DNA from: Metabacillus schmidteae
GTDB taxonomy: Bacteria > Bacillota > Bacilli > Bacillales > Bacillaceae
DNA: 64,000 bases
Assembly (NCBI RefSeq): GCF_903166545.1
Contig: NZ_CAESCH010000001.1
Span: 2,546,001-2,610,000 of the forward strand
Reading direction: 5' to 3'
This document shows, piece after piece, positions 8,726 through 17,860 of the stretch (its first letter is position 1; the number at the start of each line of letters is the position of its first letter). Under the pieces are notes generated by a model, which saw only the letters and a program-made list of their open reading frames with translations, was not told where the DNA came from and ran no database searches. The position numbers and the translations under genes were made by a program.

Positions 8726-10039
8726 TTGACCGATTTCTTACAATTAGGGATACGAAAAGAAGTTCATTATACATTAAAATCATTAGGGCTCACACAGCCA
8801 ACTCCAATACAGGAGCAAACGATTCCGAAGATTATTGAAGGTAAAGATGTCATTGCACAAGCCCAAACAGGGACAGGTAAGACACTTGCTTTTGTTCTCC
8901 CAATCATAGAAAAAATCAATATACAAAATGACGAAGTACAAGCGCTTATCTTAACTCCAACAAGGGAGTTAGCACAGCAAATTTCAAAAGAAATAAAAAG
9001 AATGATTGAAAATGTGGATGGTCTTAATGTTTTGGCTGTTTATGGGGGGCAGGATGTTGAACACCAGTTAAAAAAATTAAAAGGTGCTCAACACATTGTA
9101 GTAGCAACACCAGGCAGATTATTAGACCATATTCGCCGAAAAACAATTGATTTATCAACTGTTCAAATGCTTGTGTTAGATGAAGCAGATCAAATGTTAC
9201 ATATGGGTTTTCTTCCGGAAGTTGAGGACATTATTTATGAAACCCTTTCAACAAGACAAACGATGTTATTTTCAGCAACAATGCCAAACGAAATAAAATC
9301 TCTGGCCAAAATATATATGACAGATCCGATAAACATACAGGTGCAGGCAAAAAGAATAACTGTAGATGAAATTAAACAAATTGTCGTAGAAACAACTGAT
9401 CGAAGAAAACAAGCTACATTGCTGCATTTAATTCAAGAGCATCGTCCATTTTTAGCGATTATTTTCTGCCGTACAAAGATTCGCGCAAAAAAACTGCAAG
9501 AGGCATTAATCGCAAACGGTTACGAATCTGATGAGTTACACGGTGACTTAACTCAAGCAAAACGAGAAAAAGCAATGAAACGTTTTCGTGAAGCTAAAAT
9601 TCAATTTTTAGTTGCAACTGATGTAGCGGCTAGGGGACTTGATGTAGAAGGTGTTACACATGTTTATAACTATGATATTCCTCATGATGTTGAAAGCTAT
9701 GTACACAGAATCGGTCGAACAGGTCGTGCAGGTGGAACAGGTGTTGCCTATACTCTCGTTGCACCAAAGGATGTTGATTTTTTACGAATGATTGAAAAAG
9801 GCATCCATCTTACCTTGGAAAAACAGGTTATAAAAGGAATCAGTGTTCCCGACCGGGAGGACTATGACCAAATAAGAAAAGATCAAATGAAAAAATCAAG
9901 ACGTTCAAATGAAAGTGAAGGCAGGGGAAGGAGAGGAACCTCTTCCACCAGCAGACCAAGCGGAAGAAAAACCGTTGAAAATAAACAAAAGAATACTCAA
10001 AAACCAGTGTCAAGAAATCGCAGATCAAAAAGGAAATAG
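8726..10039 (+). CDS. DEAD-box ATP-dependent RNA helicase
   Basis: RNA helicase of 437 aa with the full set of family motifs: the Q-motif region ([10 protein letters not shown]), AQTGTGKT (near residue 47), PTRELA, TPGR, DEAD (near 152), SAT (near 183), [11 protein letters not shown] and [11 protein letters not shown] (near 328). After the helicase core there is a basic, Ser/Arg/Lys-rich tail of about 60 residues ([14 protein letters not shown] onwards) that probably binds RNA. Proteins of this type unwind structured RNA in ribosome assembly and cold adaptation. The start is a TTG with a weak ribosome binding site (GAGATGTGAT). It is closest to the CshA/CshB/CshE-like helicases of bacilli, but I cannot decide which one. 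Confidence 0.92.
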   Translation: MTDFLQLGIRKEVHYTLKSLGLTQPTPIQEQTIPKIIEGKDVIAQAQTGTGKTLAFVLPIIEKINIQNDEVQALILTPTRELAQQISKEIKRMIENVDGLNVLAVYGGQDVEHQLKKLKGAQHIVVATPGRLLDHIRRKTIDLSTVQMLVLDEADQMLHMGFLPEVEDIIYETLSTRQTMLFSATMPNEIKSLAKIYMTDPINIQVQAKRITVDEIKQIVVETTDRRKQATLLHLIQEHRPFLAIIFCRTKIRAKKLQEALIANGYESDELHGDLTQAKREKAMKRFREAKIQFLVATDVAARGLDVEGVTHVYNYDIPHDVESYVHRIGRTGRAGGTGVAYTLVAPKDVDFLRMIEKGIHLTLEKQVIKGISVPDREDYDQIRKDQMKKSRRSNESEGRGRRGTSSTSRPSGRKTVENKQKNTQKPVSRNRRSKRK

Positions 10040-10041
10040 TA

Positions 10042-10080
10042 AAATAAACGGGTATCTCATCGATACCCGTTTATTTTTAT
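10042..10080. terminator. Strong terminator, probably bidirectional
   Basis: A 15-bp perfect stem (10042-10056 with 10062-10076) around a 5-nt loop, with T-rich flanks on both strands. It ends the helicase gene and overlaps the stop of the small minus-strand gene. Confidence 0.9.
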
Positions 10081-10202
10081 TTATTTAAATCCTTCTTTGT
10101 TATCTCACTTCTAATGGTAAGATCCTTAGAAAATTCAGTATCTTGTTTCTTATTATTCGGGTATTTGTTTTTTCGCTCACGGTTATCGTTGCGATTTGTC
10201 AT
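10077..10202 (-). CDS. Small hypothetical basic protein, 41 aa
   Basis: Minus-strand gene with a perfect AGGAGGTG ribosome binding site and an ATG at the complement of 10200-10202. The product is very hydrophilic and rich in Asn, Lys and Arg (MTNRNDNRERKNKYPNN at its start), with no hydrophobic segment and no Cys. Small Asn/Lys-rich proteins of this kind in bacilli are often made in the forespore, but no function can be stated. The stop lies inside the shared terminator. Confidence 0.6.
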   Translation of the reverse strand: MTNRNDNRERKNKYPNNKKQDTEFSKDLTIRSEITKKDLNK

Positions 10203-10358
10203 TGAATGCACCTCCTCAGGATTTTTGTCATTTGTTATTATATGTAATAAATGCTTTTTTAAAATAGTAAATAAATATATTTAGGACGCATACTAACTAT
10301 GAATTGGACCATACTATTTTCTGTTGCATTTAATTTTTTATATGTAAGGGGTTAAAAA

Positions 10359-10841
10359 ATGGATCAAAAGTTATTTGATTTTATTAATTCATTTGCTGGG
10401 AAGAATCATCAAATTGATCGTATGATGGTATTTGCTTCAAATAAATTCCGGTTTATTTATGCAATAATATTATTTGTTGTATTTATTTTTAACCCTCGAG
10501 GAAAAAAATTGTTTCTACAATGTATGCTATCTTTAGTCGTGAACAACATACTCAATGGAGTAGTAAATCACCTTAAATATAGACCCAGACCTTTTTTAAC
10601 AAGAAAAGCAACTGTACTATTACCTTCTAAACTTGATTCTACCTATTTAAGTAAACATACATTACTGTCCTTTTCTGTATCTACATTGGTTTATAAAGAA
10701 AACCGATATTTAGGATTAATTATGTATGCTATGTCTTTATTTACGGGAATATCAAGAATCTGGGTAGGTGCTCATTATCCTTCTGATATTTTTAGAAGTT
10801 CTATTATAGGTAGTGCTATTACCTTGTTATTAAAAAGGTGA
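10359..10841 (+). CDS. PAP2-family membrane phosphatase, BcrC-like
   Basis: Integral membrane phosphatase of 160 aa, probably recycling undecaprenyl pyrophosphate to the monophosphate for cell-wall synthesis, as BcrC does. Motif 1 appears as KYRPRPF and motif 3 as SRIWVGAHYPSDI (SRxxxxxHxxxD, complete). Motif 2, usually PSDH/PSxH, is LSKH, so the catalytic His is kept while the Pro is lost. Several hydrophobic segments fit a polytopic protein. It is shorter at the C-terminus than B. subtilis BcrC. The stop codon lies inside a terminator stem. Confidence 0.8.
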   Translation: MDQKLFDFINSFAGKNHQIDRMMVFASNKFRFIYAIILFVVFIFNPRGKKLFLQCMLSLVVNNILNGVVNHLKYRPRPFLTRKATVLLPSKLDSTYLSKHTLLSFSVSTLVYKENRYLGLIMYAMSLFTGISRIWVGAHYPSDIFRSSIIGSAITLLLKR

Positions 10842-10866
10842 TAGGTCACCTATCACCTTTTTTGTC
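10832..10866 (+). terminator. Intrinsic terminator overlapping the PAP2 stop codon
   Basis: A 14-bp perfect stem (10832-10845 with 10849-10862) with a 3-nt loop, followed by Ts. Confidence 0.9.
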
Positions 10867-10926
10867 CTTAGATTCTTAACCTTTATTTTAATGAGCTTTA
10901 AGTAACACCTTAAGTTCAAATTATAA

Positions 10927-11286
10927 TTAGAAGCCACCCTCTCCAGGAGAAAATGGTAGACTGAACTTTGTTTCTACAGCTCGAAGTCTTTGGTTTAGGC
11001 GATTAAGTCTACGTGTATGCTGTTCAACACGATCATTTAATCTGTTAACCTCTCGATTTATTCGTCTAATTTCTTCATTTTGTCTCTTTAACTCATCATT
11101 TAGCCTATTTATTTCTCTTGATTGTCGTTCCGTTTGACGCTCTAATGCATTTACTCTTCTTTCAAGATTAGGTTGACGGTTTTCCACAGGTTGTTCCAGT
11201 TGCTGCATAATCGGATAAAATGACTGTTGGCCTTGTGTGAATTGAGGAAAATGATCGACATGGTAAACATATGGATATTGATACAT
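10927..11286 (-). CDS. Coiled-coil protein, 119 aa, hypothetical
   Basis: Hypothetical protein. The first 30 residues are rich in Tyr, Phe, Gln and His (MYQYPYVYHVDHFPQF), followed by about 60 residues of highly charged heptad-like sequence with repeated INRLND / RRINREVNRLN units, which predicts a parallel coiled coil. It ends in SPGEGGF. There is no signal peptide or membrane segment. Tyr-rich plus coiled-coil composition and the nearby coat genes would fit a spore-coat protein, but this is a guess. The ATG follows an AGGAGTG ribosome binding site. Confidence 0.7.
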   Translation of the reverse strand: MYQYPYVYHVDHFPQFTQGQQSFYPIMQQLEQPVENRQPNLERRVNALERQTERQSREINRLNDELKRQNEEIRRINREVNRLNDRVEQHTRRLNRLNQRLRAVETKFSLPFSPGEGGF

Positions 11287-11529
11287 GAAGGAAACACTCC
11301 TTTATTTATTTAGCATGATCCAAATATAAAATTGAATTTTGGAATGCTGTTTTATCCATATATTAATATGTAGGTAATAGCTTAGTGCTACTGTAAAACC
11401 TATATATCGTAATAAATATTGGAATTAGAAAATAATAATGAGGGGGAGCATGATCTTAGTTTAAGAGAAAAGCTTCTTTTTTTATTTATTATAAAAGTGA
11501 GTATTGAGGAATTGTAATGAAAAAACAAA

Positions 11530-11560
11530 TACCCTAAAAAGAAGAATTTTTTAGGGTATT
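11530..11560 (-). terminator. Terminator of the Cys-rich gene
   Basis: A 12-bp stem (11530-11541 with 11549-11560), reading into T-rich sequence on the minus strand just after the stop of the 11583-12194 gene. Confidence 0.8.
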
Positions 11561-11582
11561 AAATATTTAGTGTTATCTTTAT

Positions 11583-12194
11583 TTAAGGACAGAATATAGG
11601 CATAATAATAGTTACACCAGCATCTTGGGCCATATCTCCTAATACTTCTGCAAGTGTTTCAGTTGAGAATGTTACATTACCACAATTATTTAGTGCTAAC
11701 TCTGCTAAATCTAATATCTCTTCAACAGTTACACATTCATCTGTCCCGAAGCCTAAAGCTGTAGCTTGATCTTCAGTTAAATCTACTACATATTCTACAA
11801 GTACCCCACCGACACAACCATTATCAGTAGTTGTTGAAATACAAACATTTAAAAGATTTACAAGATACTGACGTAAAATAGCATTGTCACTTGGGAATGG
11901 ATCTCCCGGACATTCACTAGCTAAAGCTGCAGCAGCGCCAGGTACAGTTAATAAATTTCTAATGGTAGCAGCGCAAGATTCAAGTGCTAGATCATTAGGA
12001 CATTCTGCATCTGTAGCACTAGGACACAAAACATTCCCTTGTAAAACTCTATCAAAAAAGTCTGAATTTAGTCTAATACATTGGATAGCATCACAAATTT
12101 CATTTGCGGTAAAGGTACCAATACCAAAACTTGGACCTTGACCTCCAGCAGCGTAGAATCCTTGTGAACGTGGACAAAATGGTCTTTTTCCCAT
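11583..12194 (-). CDS. Cys-containing hypothetical protein, 203 aa
   Basis: Unrecognised protein. It has about ten Cys residues spread over the chain, is acidic and Ala/Leu/Thr rich, and has a short Gly-rich N-terminus (MGKRPFCPRSQGFYAAGGQ) with no signal peptide. Cys spacing such as ICDAIQCIRLN and LESCAATIRN, and the lack of export signals, would suit disulfide cross-linking on the spore surface after mother-cell synthesis. It lies divergent from the first YheC/YheD gene, with a shared 209-bp upstream region. A coat or exosporium role is inferred from composition and location only. Confidence 0.65.
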   Translation of the reverse strand: MGKRPFCPRSQGFYAAGGQGPSFGIGTFTANEICDAIQCIRLNSDFFDRVLQGNVLCPSATDAECPNDLALESCAATIRNLLTVPGAAAALASECPGDPFPSDNAILRQYLVNLLNVCISTTTDNGCVGGVLVEYVVDLTEDQATALGFGTDECVTVEEILDLAELALNNCGNVTFSTETLAEVLGDMAQDAGVTIIMPIFCP

Positions 12195-12403
12195 AAAGTC
12201 AACTCCTTTCTTGTTATAGAATCATATATATTCTTATTAGTGAGAAGCGTCCTTTTTTTTTGTCATTTTGGAAAAAATGGTAATTTGCCTTGGTAGAATT
12301 GCCTAATTATATAGAATACGTTTAATAAATAGATTAATACACAGGAAGACAATAAACTTTTGAGTAATATATAACTATATAATAGAAAAAGAGTGAGGGA
12401 TTT

Positions 12404-13132
12404 ATGAAGTATTCAAAAGGGAAATGGGCAAAGTATAGGTTTCTAATTAAGAATGAAAGTTTAGTTCCATTTGTTCCTGAAACGGAGCTATTCAATGAAG
12501 AAGTGCTATGGGAATTTATTGAAAAGCACGGTCAAGTAGTGGTAAAGCCTAGTTGGGGACGACGCGGGAAAGGTGTATTTAGTATAAAAAAAATTGATCA
12601 AGATGTATTTGAGTTTCATTCCGAGATGAATAAGTTCACTATTACAGGAGAAGAAAAGTTACTTAATAAAGTAGAGCGTTCTTTAATTAAGGAAAAGAAT
12701 ATTGTTCAAAAGGGAATTTCCCTATCAACAATAAATGGTTCTCCATTTGACTTAAGGATTATGGTACAAAGGGAAAAAGAATCAGAAGAATGGGTTGTAA
12801 CCGGTATGTTAGCGAAAGTAGCCTCAAAAAACTATTTTATTACGAATGTTACTAAAAAAGTATTGGATGTTCAAAGTGCAATTGAACAATCAAACATATC
12901 AATTGATGATGCGAATGATTTAGTCAGAACTTTAGAGAAGATTTCATTAACAGCTGCCCAAGAATTATCAGGTTATTATCCAAAGCAACAGATATTCGGA
13001 TTGGACATTGGGTTAGATCAAGCTGGAAAGCCGTGGATATTTGAAGTGAATTGTAACCCGAGTTTCGTCTATTTTAAACAACTTAAAGATAAGCAGATGA
13101 TGAGTAAAATAAGGGAATATAAAAAAAATTAA
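12404..13132 (+). CDS. YheC/YheD-family ATP-grasp protein, short form
   Basis: Member (242 aa) of the endospore coat-associated YheC/YheD family, which has an ATP-grasp fold. It consists of little more than the ATP-grasp domain: VVKPSWGRRGKGVF (near residue 47, ATP-binding Lys and glycine loop), PFDLRIMVQRE (near 115) and LDIGLDQAGKPWIFEVNCNPS (near 200-217, with metal-binding Asp, Glu and Asn). The N-terminal domain present in longer members is missing. ATP-grasp enzymes join a carboxylate to an amine or thiol; the YheC/D substrate is not known. The ATG follows a GAGGG ribosome binding site. Confidence 0.82.
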   Translation: MKYSKGKWAKYRFLIKNESLVPFVPETELFNEEVLWEFIEKHGQVVVKPSWGRRGKGVFSIKKIDQDVFEFHSEMNKFTITGEEKLLNKVERSLIKEKNIVQKGISLSTINGSPFDLRIMVQREKESEEWVVTGMLAKVASKNYFITNVTKKVLDVQSAIEQSNISIDDANDLVRTLEKISLTAAQELSGYYPKQQIFGLDIGLDQAGKPWIFEVNCNPSFVYFKQLKDKQMMSKIREYKKN

Positions 13133-13372
13133 AAATTTAAATAACTTAATAAATACACTTGAAAATATAATTGAAAAGCTGTGCTTTTTTGAAGAAGTAC
13201 AATTAATATTATTTTAACTTATGGATGATATTTTTTTCGCTTTGTAAATTATACGTTTCATTGATTCTTATAATGAAATCATCTATGTCCTTGTGCCTAT
13301 ACGCTTAATAGTGCATATGCATATATTTATAAAAGAGGTTCTAGTGATTATTTGGGCTTGGAGGTGCAATGA

Positions 13373-15628
13373 TTGAACTCGGAACCAATCGGAATATTAT
13401 TATCAAAATCACAATGGAAAGAAATGATTATTGAGAAAAATAAGAATTCATATTGTTTCCAATATTATTATTCAGCTAAAAAATTAGGTAAAAATGTAGT
13501 TTTCTTTACATTAGATCATCTATGCCTTAAAGAAGATCAGGTCGAAGCATTTCAATTGAAGGATGACCTTCTAAACGAAGTTAGTCGGATTAAAATCCCA
13601 CAATTAATATATAATCCTAACAAATATAATAAGAAGAAAAATATAAGAAAGCTAAGAGCGTTAGTCCAAAGCAAACGAGTAAAAATAATTAATGAACATC
13701 ATCTTATTAAACAGAAACACTTGACAGAAATTTTGGAGTCCCATAAATTAAATATTCTCTTTAAAAAAGAGCTAGGTCAAGAACTTCCACTTTATATCAT
13801 TCATGTTGTTTGTCAAAAGAAGAACGACCTTGATTGGGAAATTCCGTTCAAATATGTAAAGGATATAGATGGAGAGAAATATACAATTAATGAATTTCCT
13901 TTTTCGAACCAAAAGTCTTTTTTTTACTATTCAGAAGAATACCTCAATGAAATATCAAAACGTATTTTAAAAGCAATTCATTATTATTTTCCAGGGATAT
14001 CCGAACTCGGCTTAAAGTTAATTGTTAATAGTAATGGAGAATTATTATTTGAATCAACTTGTACAATAAATGATGTTATTAACGATTTGACAAACTGGAA
14101 ATCATCCGTAGTAAAGAAAATTACTGAATATCCATTTATAATAGCTGATTCTATTTATAATATGAATACTGTAAATTCAAATCAATTAGTGGAAATTGAA
14201 CCTAAATTACAGGTTTTGGAACAAACTGAATCTGGAGATCGTTATTGGGTAAAGATTAACGTAACCGATGAAACAAGAACTGTTAGATTTCCATCAAAAA
14301 TTTTTGATACTAACTTAGCAAATTTAGATTCTCTTAAGTTTGGGGTTATAGAGGAACAATGTAGGATTATTGTTGAGGGTGATATTCCTTCATATAGAAA
14401 AAGCACTTATGATAATCCTTTTGAGATTTCAATTTCTAAGGATTTAGTTGAAAACATGTATATTCCATTAGATATGGTATTTCAGCTTTTTTTCTTGAAC
14501 GATCAGGTAGTAATTGGTCCTACAATAGGCTTTTTATTAGGAGATAAGAATCAGACATATAATTTAAAATATATGCAAAAGTATAAAGATCGACTTGAAG
14601 AGTATAAAAGTTTTGGTGGACTTGTGATAGCATTCTCACCACGTTCTGTTAATTGGAACAAGAAGATTGCATATGGATTTGTTTATGATTTTTTATCTAA
14701 GGAATGGAGATATGATTCAACACCAATTCCATCTGTTATTTATAGAAGAAATTTTCATCAAGATGAGAAACTAATTTCAAAGTTAAGTGAAATGACAAAT
14801 AACAAACTTTTTAATTCTCACCACTTTAATAAATCAGATTTACATTCAATGCAGAATGAAACAATAATTAGTAAACACATACCTTCTACTTATCTTCTGG
14901 ATGAGTTTAACAAACTATTTGAATTTTTAAAGAGTAAAGAGAAGATTATTTTAAAACCAGTAAGTTTATCCAGGGGGAGAGGTATTTTTATTTTAGAAAT
15001 ACAAGATAAGGATGCTGATGCTTTTAATCTTTTTGAATATAATGCTGGTTCTAAAGTCTGCCATAATCTAATTGGTACCAAAGAGCTTTATAATAAGTTA
15101 TCTGAATTAAATATTCTTGATCGTGAGTATCTTTATCAAACATATATTCCTCTTTTAAAGATTCAAGATAGTCCATTTGATGTTAGGGTGGTCATGCAAA
15201 AATATCAAAAAGGGAACTGGAAGTGTTCCGGAATTGAGTGTAGGGTTGCTGGGGAAAACGAAGATTTAACAAATATAGCTCGCGGTGGTCAGGCAATGTC
15301 TCTAGATGAGGCTATTACAACGTCAAATATAACAATCCCTTTTACAACTATTCATAGTAGAATCTTAAAGGTATGTCAAAATTTTTGCACGTTAATGGAT
15401 CAAAAAAGGGAACATTACGCAGAATTTGGGTTAGATATTGCCTTAGATCAAGAGGGGCATCCATGGATTTTGGAAGCCAACATTTACCCGAGTTTTAAAG
15501 GGTTTAAAAAAATGGATTATAATACGTATTTAAAGATTCGCTTTCAACCGCTATATTATGCTGTAAACATACAAGGATTTAATGTGTTAGATGAAAGTTC
15601 TTCCTTAACAAAAGTTCATAATGCTTAA
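13373..15628 (+). CDS. Large YheC/YheD-family ATP-grasp protein with an extra N-terminal module
   Basis: 751-aa protein. The C-terminal ~460 residues are a complete YheC/YheD unit: an N-terminal segment starting near residue 285, then the ATP-grasp domain with LKPVSLSRGRGIFIL (near 526), PFDVRVVMQK (near 602) and LDIALDQEGHPWILEANIYPS (near 690-705). The first ~280 residues look like a second, reduced ATP-grasp-type segment (PQLIYNPNKYNKKK, ISELGLKLIVNSNGELLFEST) without a clear ATP-binding glycine loop. This is about twice the usual length and suggests fusion of two paralogues, one now degenerate. The start is a TTG at 13373 with TTGGAGGTG eight bases before. Confidence 0.85.
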   Translation: MNSEPIGILLSKSQWKEMIIEKNKNSYCFQYYYSAKKLGKNVVFFTLDHLCLKEDQVEAFQLKDDLLNEVSRIKIPQLIYNPNKYNKKKNIRKLRALVQSKRVKIINEHHLIKQKHLTEILESHKLNILFKKELGQELPLYIIHVVCQKKNDLDWEIPFKYVKDIDGEKYTINEFPFSNQKSFFYYSEEYLNEISKRILKAIHYYFPGISELGLKLIVNSNGELLFESTCTINDVINDLTNWKSSVVKKITEYPFIIADSIYNMNTVNSNQLVEIEPKLQVLEQTESGDRYWVKINVTDETRTVRFPSKIFDTNLANLDSLKFGVIEEQCRIIVEGDIPSYRKSTYDNPFEISISKDLVENMYIPLDMVFQLFFLNDQVVIGPTIGFLLGDKNQTYNLKYMQKYKDRLEEYKSFGGLVIAFSPRSVNWNKKIAYGFVYDFLSKEWRYDSTPIPSVIYRRNFHQDEKLISKLSEMTNNKLFNSHHFNKSDLHSMQNETIISKHIPSTYLLDEFNKLFEFLKSKEKIILKPVSLSRGRGIFILEIQDKDADAFNLFEYNAGSKVCHNLIGTKELYNKLSELNILDREYLYQTYIPLLKIQDSPFDVRVVMQKYQKGNWKCSGIECRVAGENEDLTNIARGGQAMSLDEAITTSNITIPFTTIHSRILKVCQNFCTLMDQKREHYAEFGLDIALDQEGHPWILEANIYPSFKGFKKMDYNTYLKIRFQPLYYAVNIQGFNVLDESSSLTKVHNA

Positions 15629-15948
15629 TTAATGATTGAAAAAGACAGGAAACATAAGCGGTTCCTGTTTTTTTTCATGCATCGTGTCTTGTCTCTAATA
15701 TATCTCTTTATCTTAGGCAATAGCACAATATTAATAACTCAATTTAACATAAAATATACAATAACTATGTAGTTAAATTCTTATTCGTTGGAATTTAACA
15801 ATTGGAACTGTAAAAATTTAAATCTCTTCTCAAGAAAAATCAGAATTTTATTTAATTTGAACGAATCGAGTAATACGCTTGATGACTCATTATTTAGATT
15901 CTTTTTATGTAGCTTTTACACGTATGATATTAGGAGGCATTATTAAAA
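15629..15948. other. Intergenic region with terminator
   Basis: Contains the terminator at 15645-15676 and then about 270 bp of A+T-rich sequence leading to the next coat-type gene. No ORF with a ribosome binding site was seen. A sporulation promoter is likely but I could not fix one. Confidence 0.6.
15645..15676 (+). terminator. Intrinsic terminator after the large YheC/D gene
   Basis: ACAGGAA (15645-15651) pairs with TTCCTGT (15662-15668) and is followed by eight or more Ts. Confidence 0.8.
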
Positions 15949-17031
15949 GTGAAAGAATATGTTGGAATTATGGTTGGAAAACTTGTGTTCAATGGAATAA
16001 AAAAAGGAAAAACTTATTACGAAAACCTATCTTTTTATGAAGAAGCTGGAGAAAAGTATAATTTAATCCCTTGTTATTTCCGGTTTGATGATATAAATCC
16101 AGGTATCAGTACAATAACAGCATATGTAAGAGAAGAAGATGGCACATTTGCTTTGGCATCCATTCCAAAACCAAAGATTATTCATAATAGAATATTGACT
16201 GGGAAAGTATCTTCAAAAAGGAAACTAAAGAGACTTAAGAAAGAAGGAATTACTTTTATAAATGAAAAAAATCGCTTTAAGAAACTAAGAATTTATGAAA
16301 TTCTAAAAAAAGATCCAAAGCTGTTACCAAATCTTCCGGAAACTGTAAAAATTAGTGAAGAAAATCTAAAGGAAATGATGAATAAATATAATGAACTAAT
16401 TATAAAACCGAATAGTGGAAGTTTAGGAAGTGGTATCTCTAAATTATCCAAGGTAAATGAAAATGAGTGGGAATTCAGTTATTTTCAGAAAAAAGTTATG
16501 GTAAAGAAAAGTTTTTCATCAAAAATGCCTTTAGAATTAAAAAGATTATTAAATAATCCCAGGATTATTATTCAAGAAAGGATTCCGCTGGCTAAAAGCA
16601 AGGGTGGAATATTTGACATGAGAGTCTCTGTACAAAAAAATGATATTGGAGAATGGCAAGTTTCCGGTATAGTAGGAAAAGTAGCGAATAATGATAAATT
16701 TATTACAAATGTAGCAAAAGGTGCAACGTGTTACCCCCTTAACGAACTACTTAAAGATCTACCCCATCTAGACCGTGAAAAAGTCAATAACGATATAAAG
16801 TGTTTATCCTTAAGAATTGCTAAGCAACTTGAAAGAGAATTACCTCCTATGACAGATTTGGGTCTTGACATTGGTCTTACGCACGAGGGAATACCTAAAT
16901 TTATAGAATGTAATGGCAGGGATTTAAGAGTCACATTTAGAAATGCCAAAATGGATAAAGAGTGGAAAGAAACACATACAACACCTATCGGATATGTAAA
17001 ATATTTAATACAAACAAAAACAAAAAATTAG
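15949..17031 (+). CDS. YheC/YheD-family ATP-grasp protein, 360 aa
   Basis: Full-length YheC/YheD-like protein. It starts with KEYVGIMVGKLVFNGIKKG, the N-terminal substrate-domain type seen in this family, and has the ATP-grasp core with IIKPNSGSLGSGISKL (near residue 153), GGIFDMRVSVQKN (near 220) and LGLDIGLTHEGIPKFIECNGRD (near 304-322). The metal-binding E-x-N is present (ECN). The start is a GTG preceded by AGGAGG. It is separated by 317 bp from the previous family member and is followed by a terminator shared with a convergent gene, so it is probably transcribed alone. Confidence 0.85.
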   Translation: MKEYVGIMVGKLVFNGIKKGKTYYENLSFYEEAGEKYNLIPCYFRFDDINPGISTITAYVREEDGTFALASIPKPKIIHNRILTGKVSSKRKLKRLKKEGITFINEKNRFKKLRIYEILKKDPKLLPNLPETVKISEENLKEMMNKYNELIIKPNSGSLGSGISKLSKVNENEWEFSYFQKKVMVKKSFSSKMPLELKRLLNNPRIIIQERIPLAKSKGGIFDMRVSVQKNDIGEWQVSGIVGKVANNDKFITNVAKGATCYPLNELLKDLPHLDREKVNNDIKCLSLRIAKQLERELPPMTDLGLDIGLTHEGIPKFIECNGRDLRVTFRNAKMDKEWKETHTTPIGYVKYLIQTKTKN

Positions 17032-17062
17032 CTGGTTTAAAATGCAAATTGAATTGTAATTT

Positions 17063-17096
17063 ATAGGGGTGCTGAATAGATAACAGCACCCCTTAT
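17063..17096. terminator. Bidirectional terminator between convergent genes
   Basis: AGGGGTGCTG (17065-17074) pairs with CAGCACCCCT (17084-17093). It lies between the stop codons at 17031 (+) and 17110 (-). Confidence 0.8.
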
Positions 17097-17109
17097 TAAT
17101 AATGGGTAA

Positions 17110-17667
17110 CTACATGTCGGTCATTTTTTTCTTTTTTAAAAAGTTAATTGTTCTTTTTTTCATTGATTTTGTTAAGTAACCGCCCTTAAATGACCGAATC
17201 TCATATGACATTAAGAATGCTTTTGGCTCATATTTATTGATTATGTCCAATAATTCACTTTCTCTTGAACGCTTTGAAACAATATCTAATCGGTAACGTG
17301 CAGTATTAATGCCTTCACCTTCAAACACAGTAACTCCAAAACCGGCTGTACGTAAGGCGTTTACCAAGTCCATATTTTTATCTAGAATATTTGCTTGATA
17401 GGTAATAAATCCAATAGCTAGTTTCTTTTCTAAAGCGCCACCTAAAAGTAATCCAACACTAAAACCAAGGACATAGGCAACGATATTGTATATATTAGAA
17501 AGGTCTTGAAAGACAAAGATTAAACTTACGATATAAATGATAGCTTCTAATAGTCCAACACCCGCTGCAGATGTTGTTTGGTTCTTAACAAGAAGTATTG
17601 TTCGTATCGTAAGGACTGGTACATAAATAAGTTGAAGTATAAAAATTAGCAAAGCCTGTAAGAGCAT
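17110..17667 (-). CDS. yebE: UPF0316 / DUF2179-domain membrane protein (YebE-like)
   Basis: 185-aa protein with three hydrophobic segments in the first ~90 residues ([47 protein letters not shown]) followed by a soluble C-terminal domain with [11 protein letters not shown], the region typical of DUF2179. Length and layout match the B. subtilis YebE (UPF0316) type; the function of the family is unknown. It points the other way in the middle of ATP-grasp genes and is probably not part of that system. Confidence 0.8.
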   Translation of the reverse strand: MLLQALLIFILQLIYVPVLTIRTILLVKNQTTSAAGVGLLEAIIYIVSLIFVFQDLSNIYNIVAYVLGFSVGLLLGGALEKKLAIGFITYQANILDKNMDLVNALRTAGFGVTVFEGEGINTARYRLDIVSKRSRESELLDIINKYEPKAFLMSYEIRSFKGGYLTKSMKKRTINFLKKKKMTDM

Positions 17668-17860
17668 GTTTTTGATTTCCTTTCTAAGACCAAATTTTAT
17701 AACGAAATCATAACATAATTTTTTAGTATGTATATAGAAGTTTTGGAAGTTTTTTATGTTAATTTTTTGTATGATTTATTGTAACCTTTCTTCCTGCTCT
17801 ACATAAGGATAATATAAAATATTTGGGTGAAAAACTCCTGCTAAAGGAGCTGTGAGGAAA

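Noticed and set aside
11400..11480. ATG preceded by GAGGGGG near 11452
   Set aside because: A good ribosome binding site, but the frame stops after four codons.
11884..12141. Plus-strand ORF of 85 codons
   Set aside because: It lies fully antisense within the Cys-rich gene and lacks a ribosome binding site.
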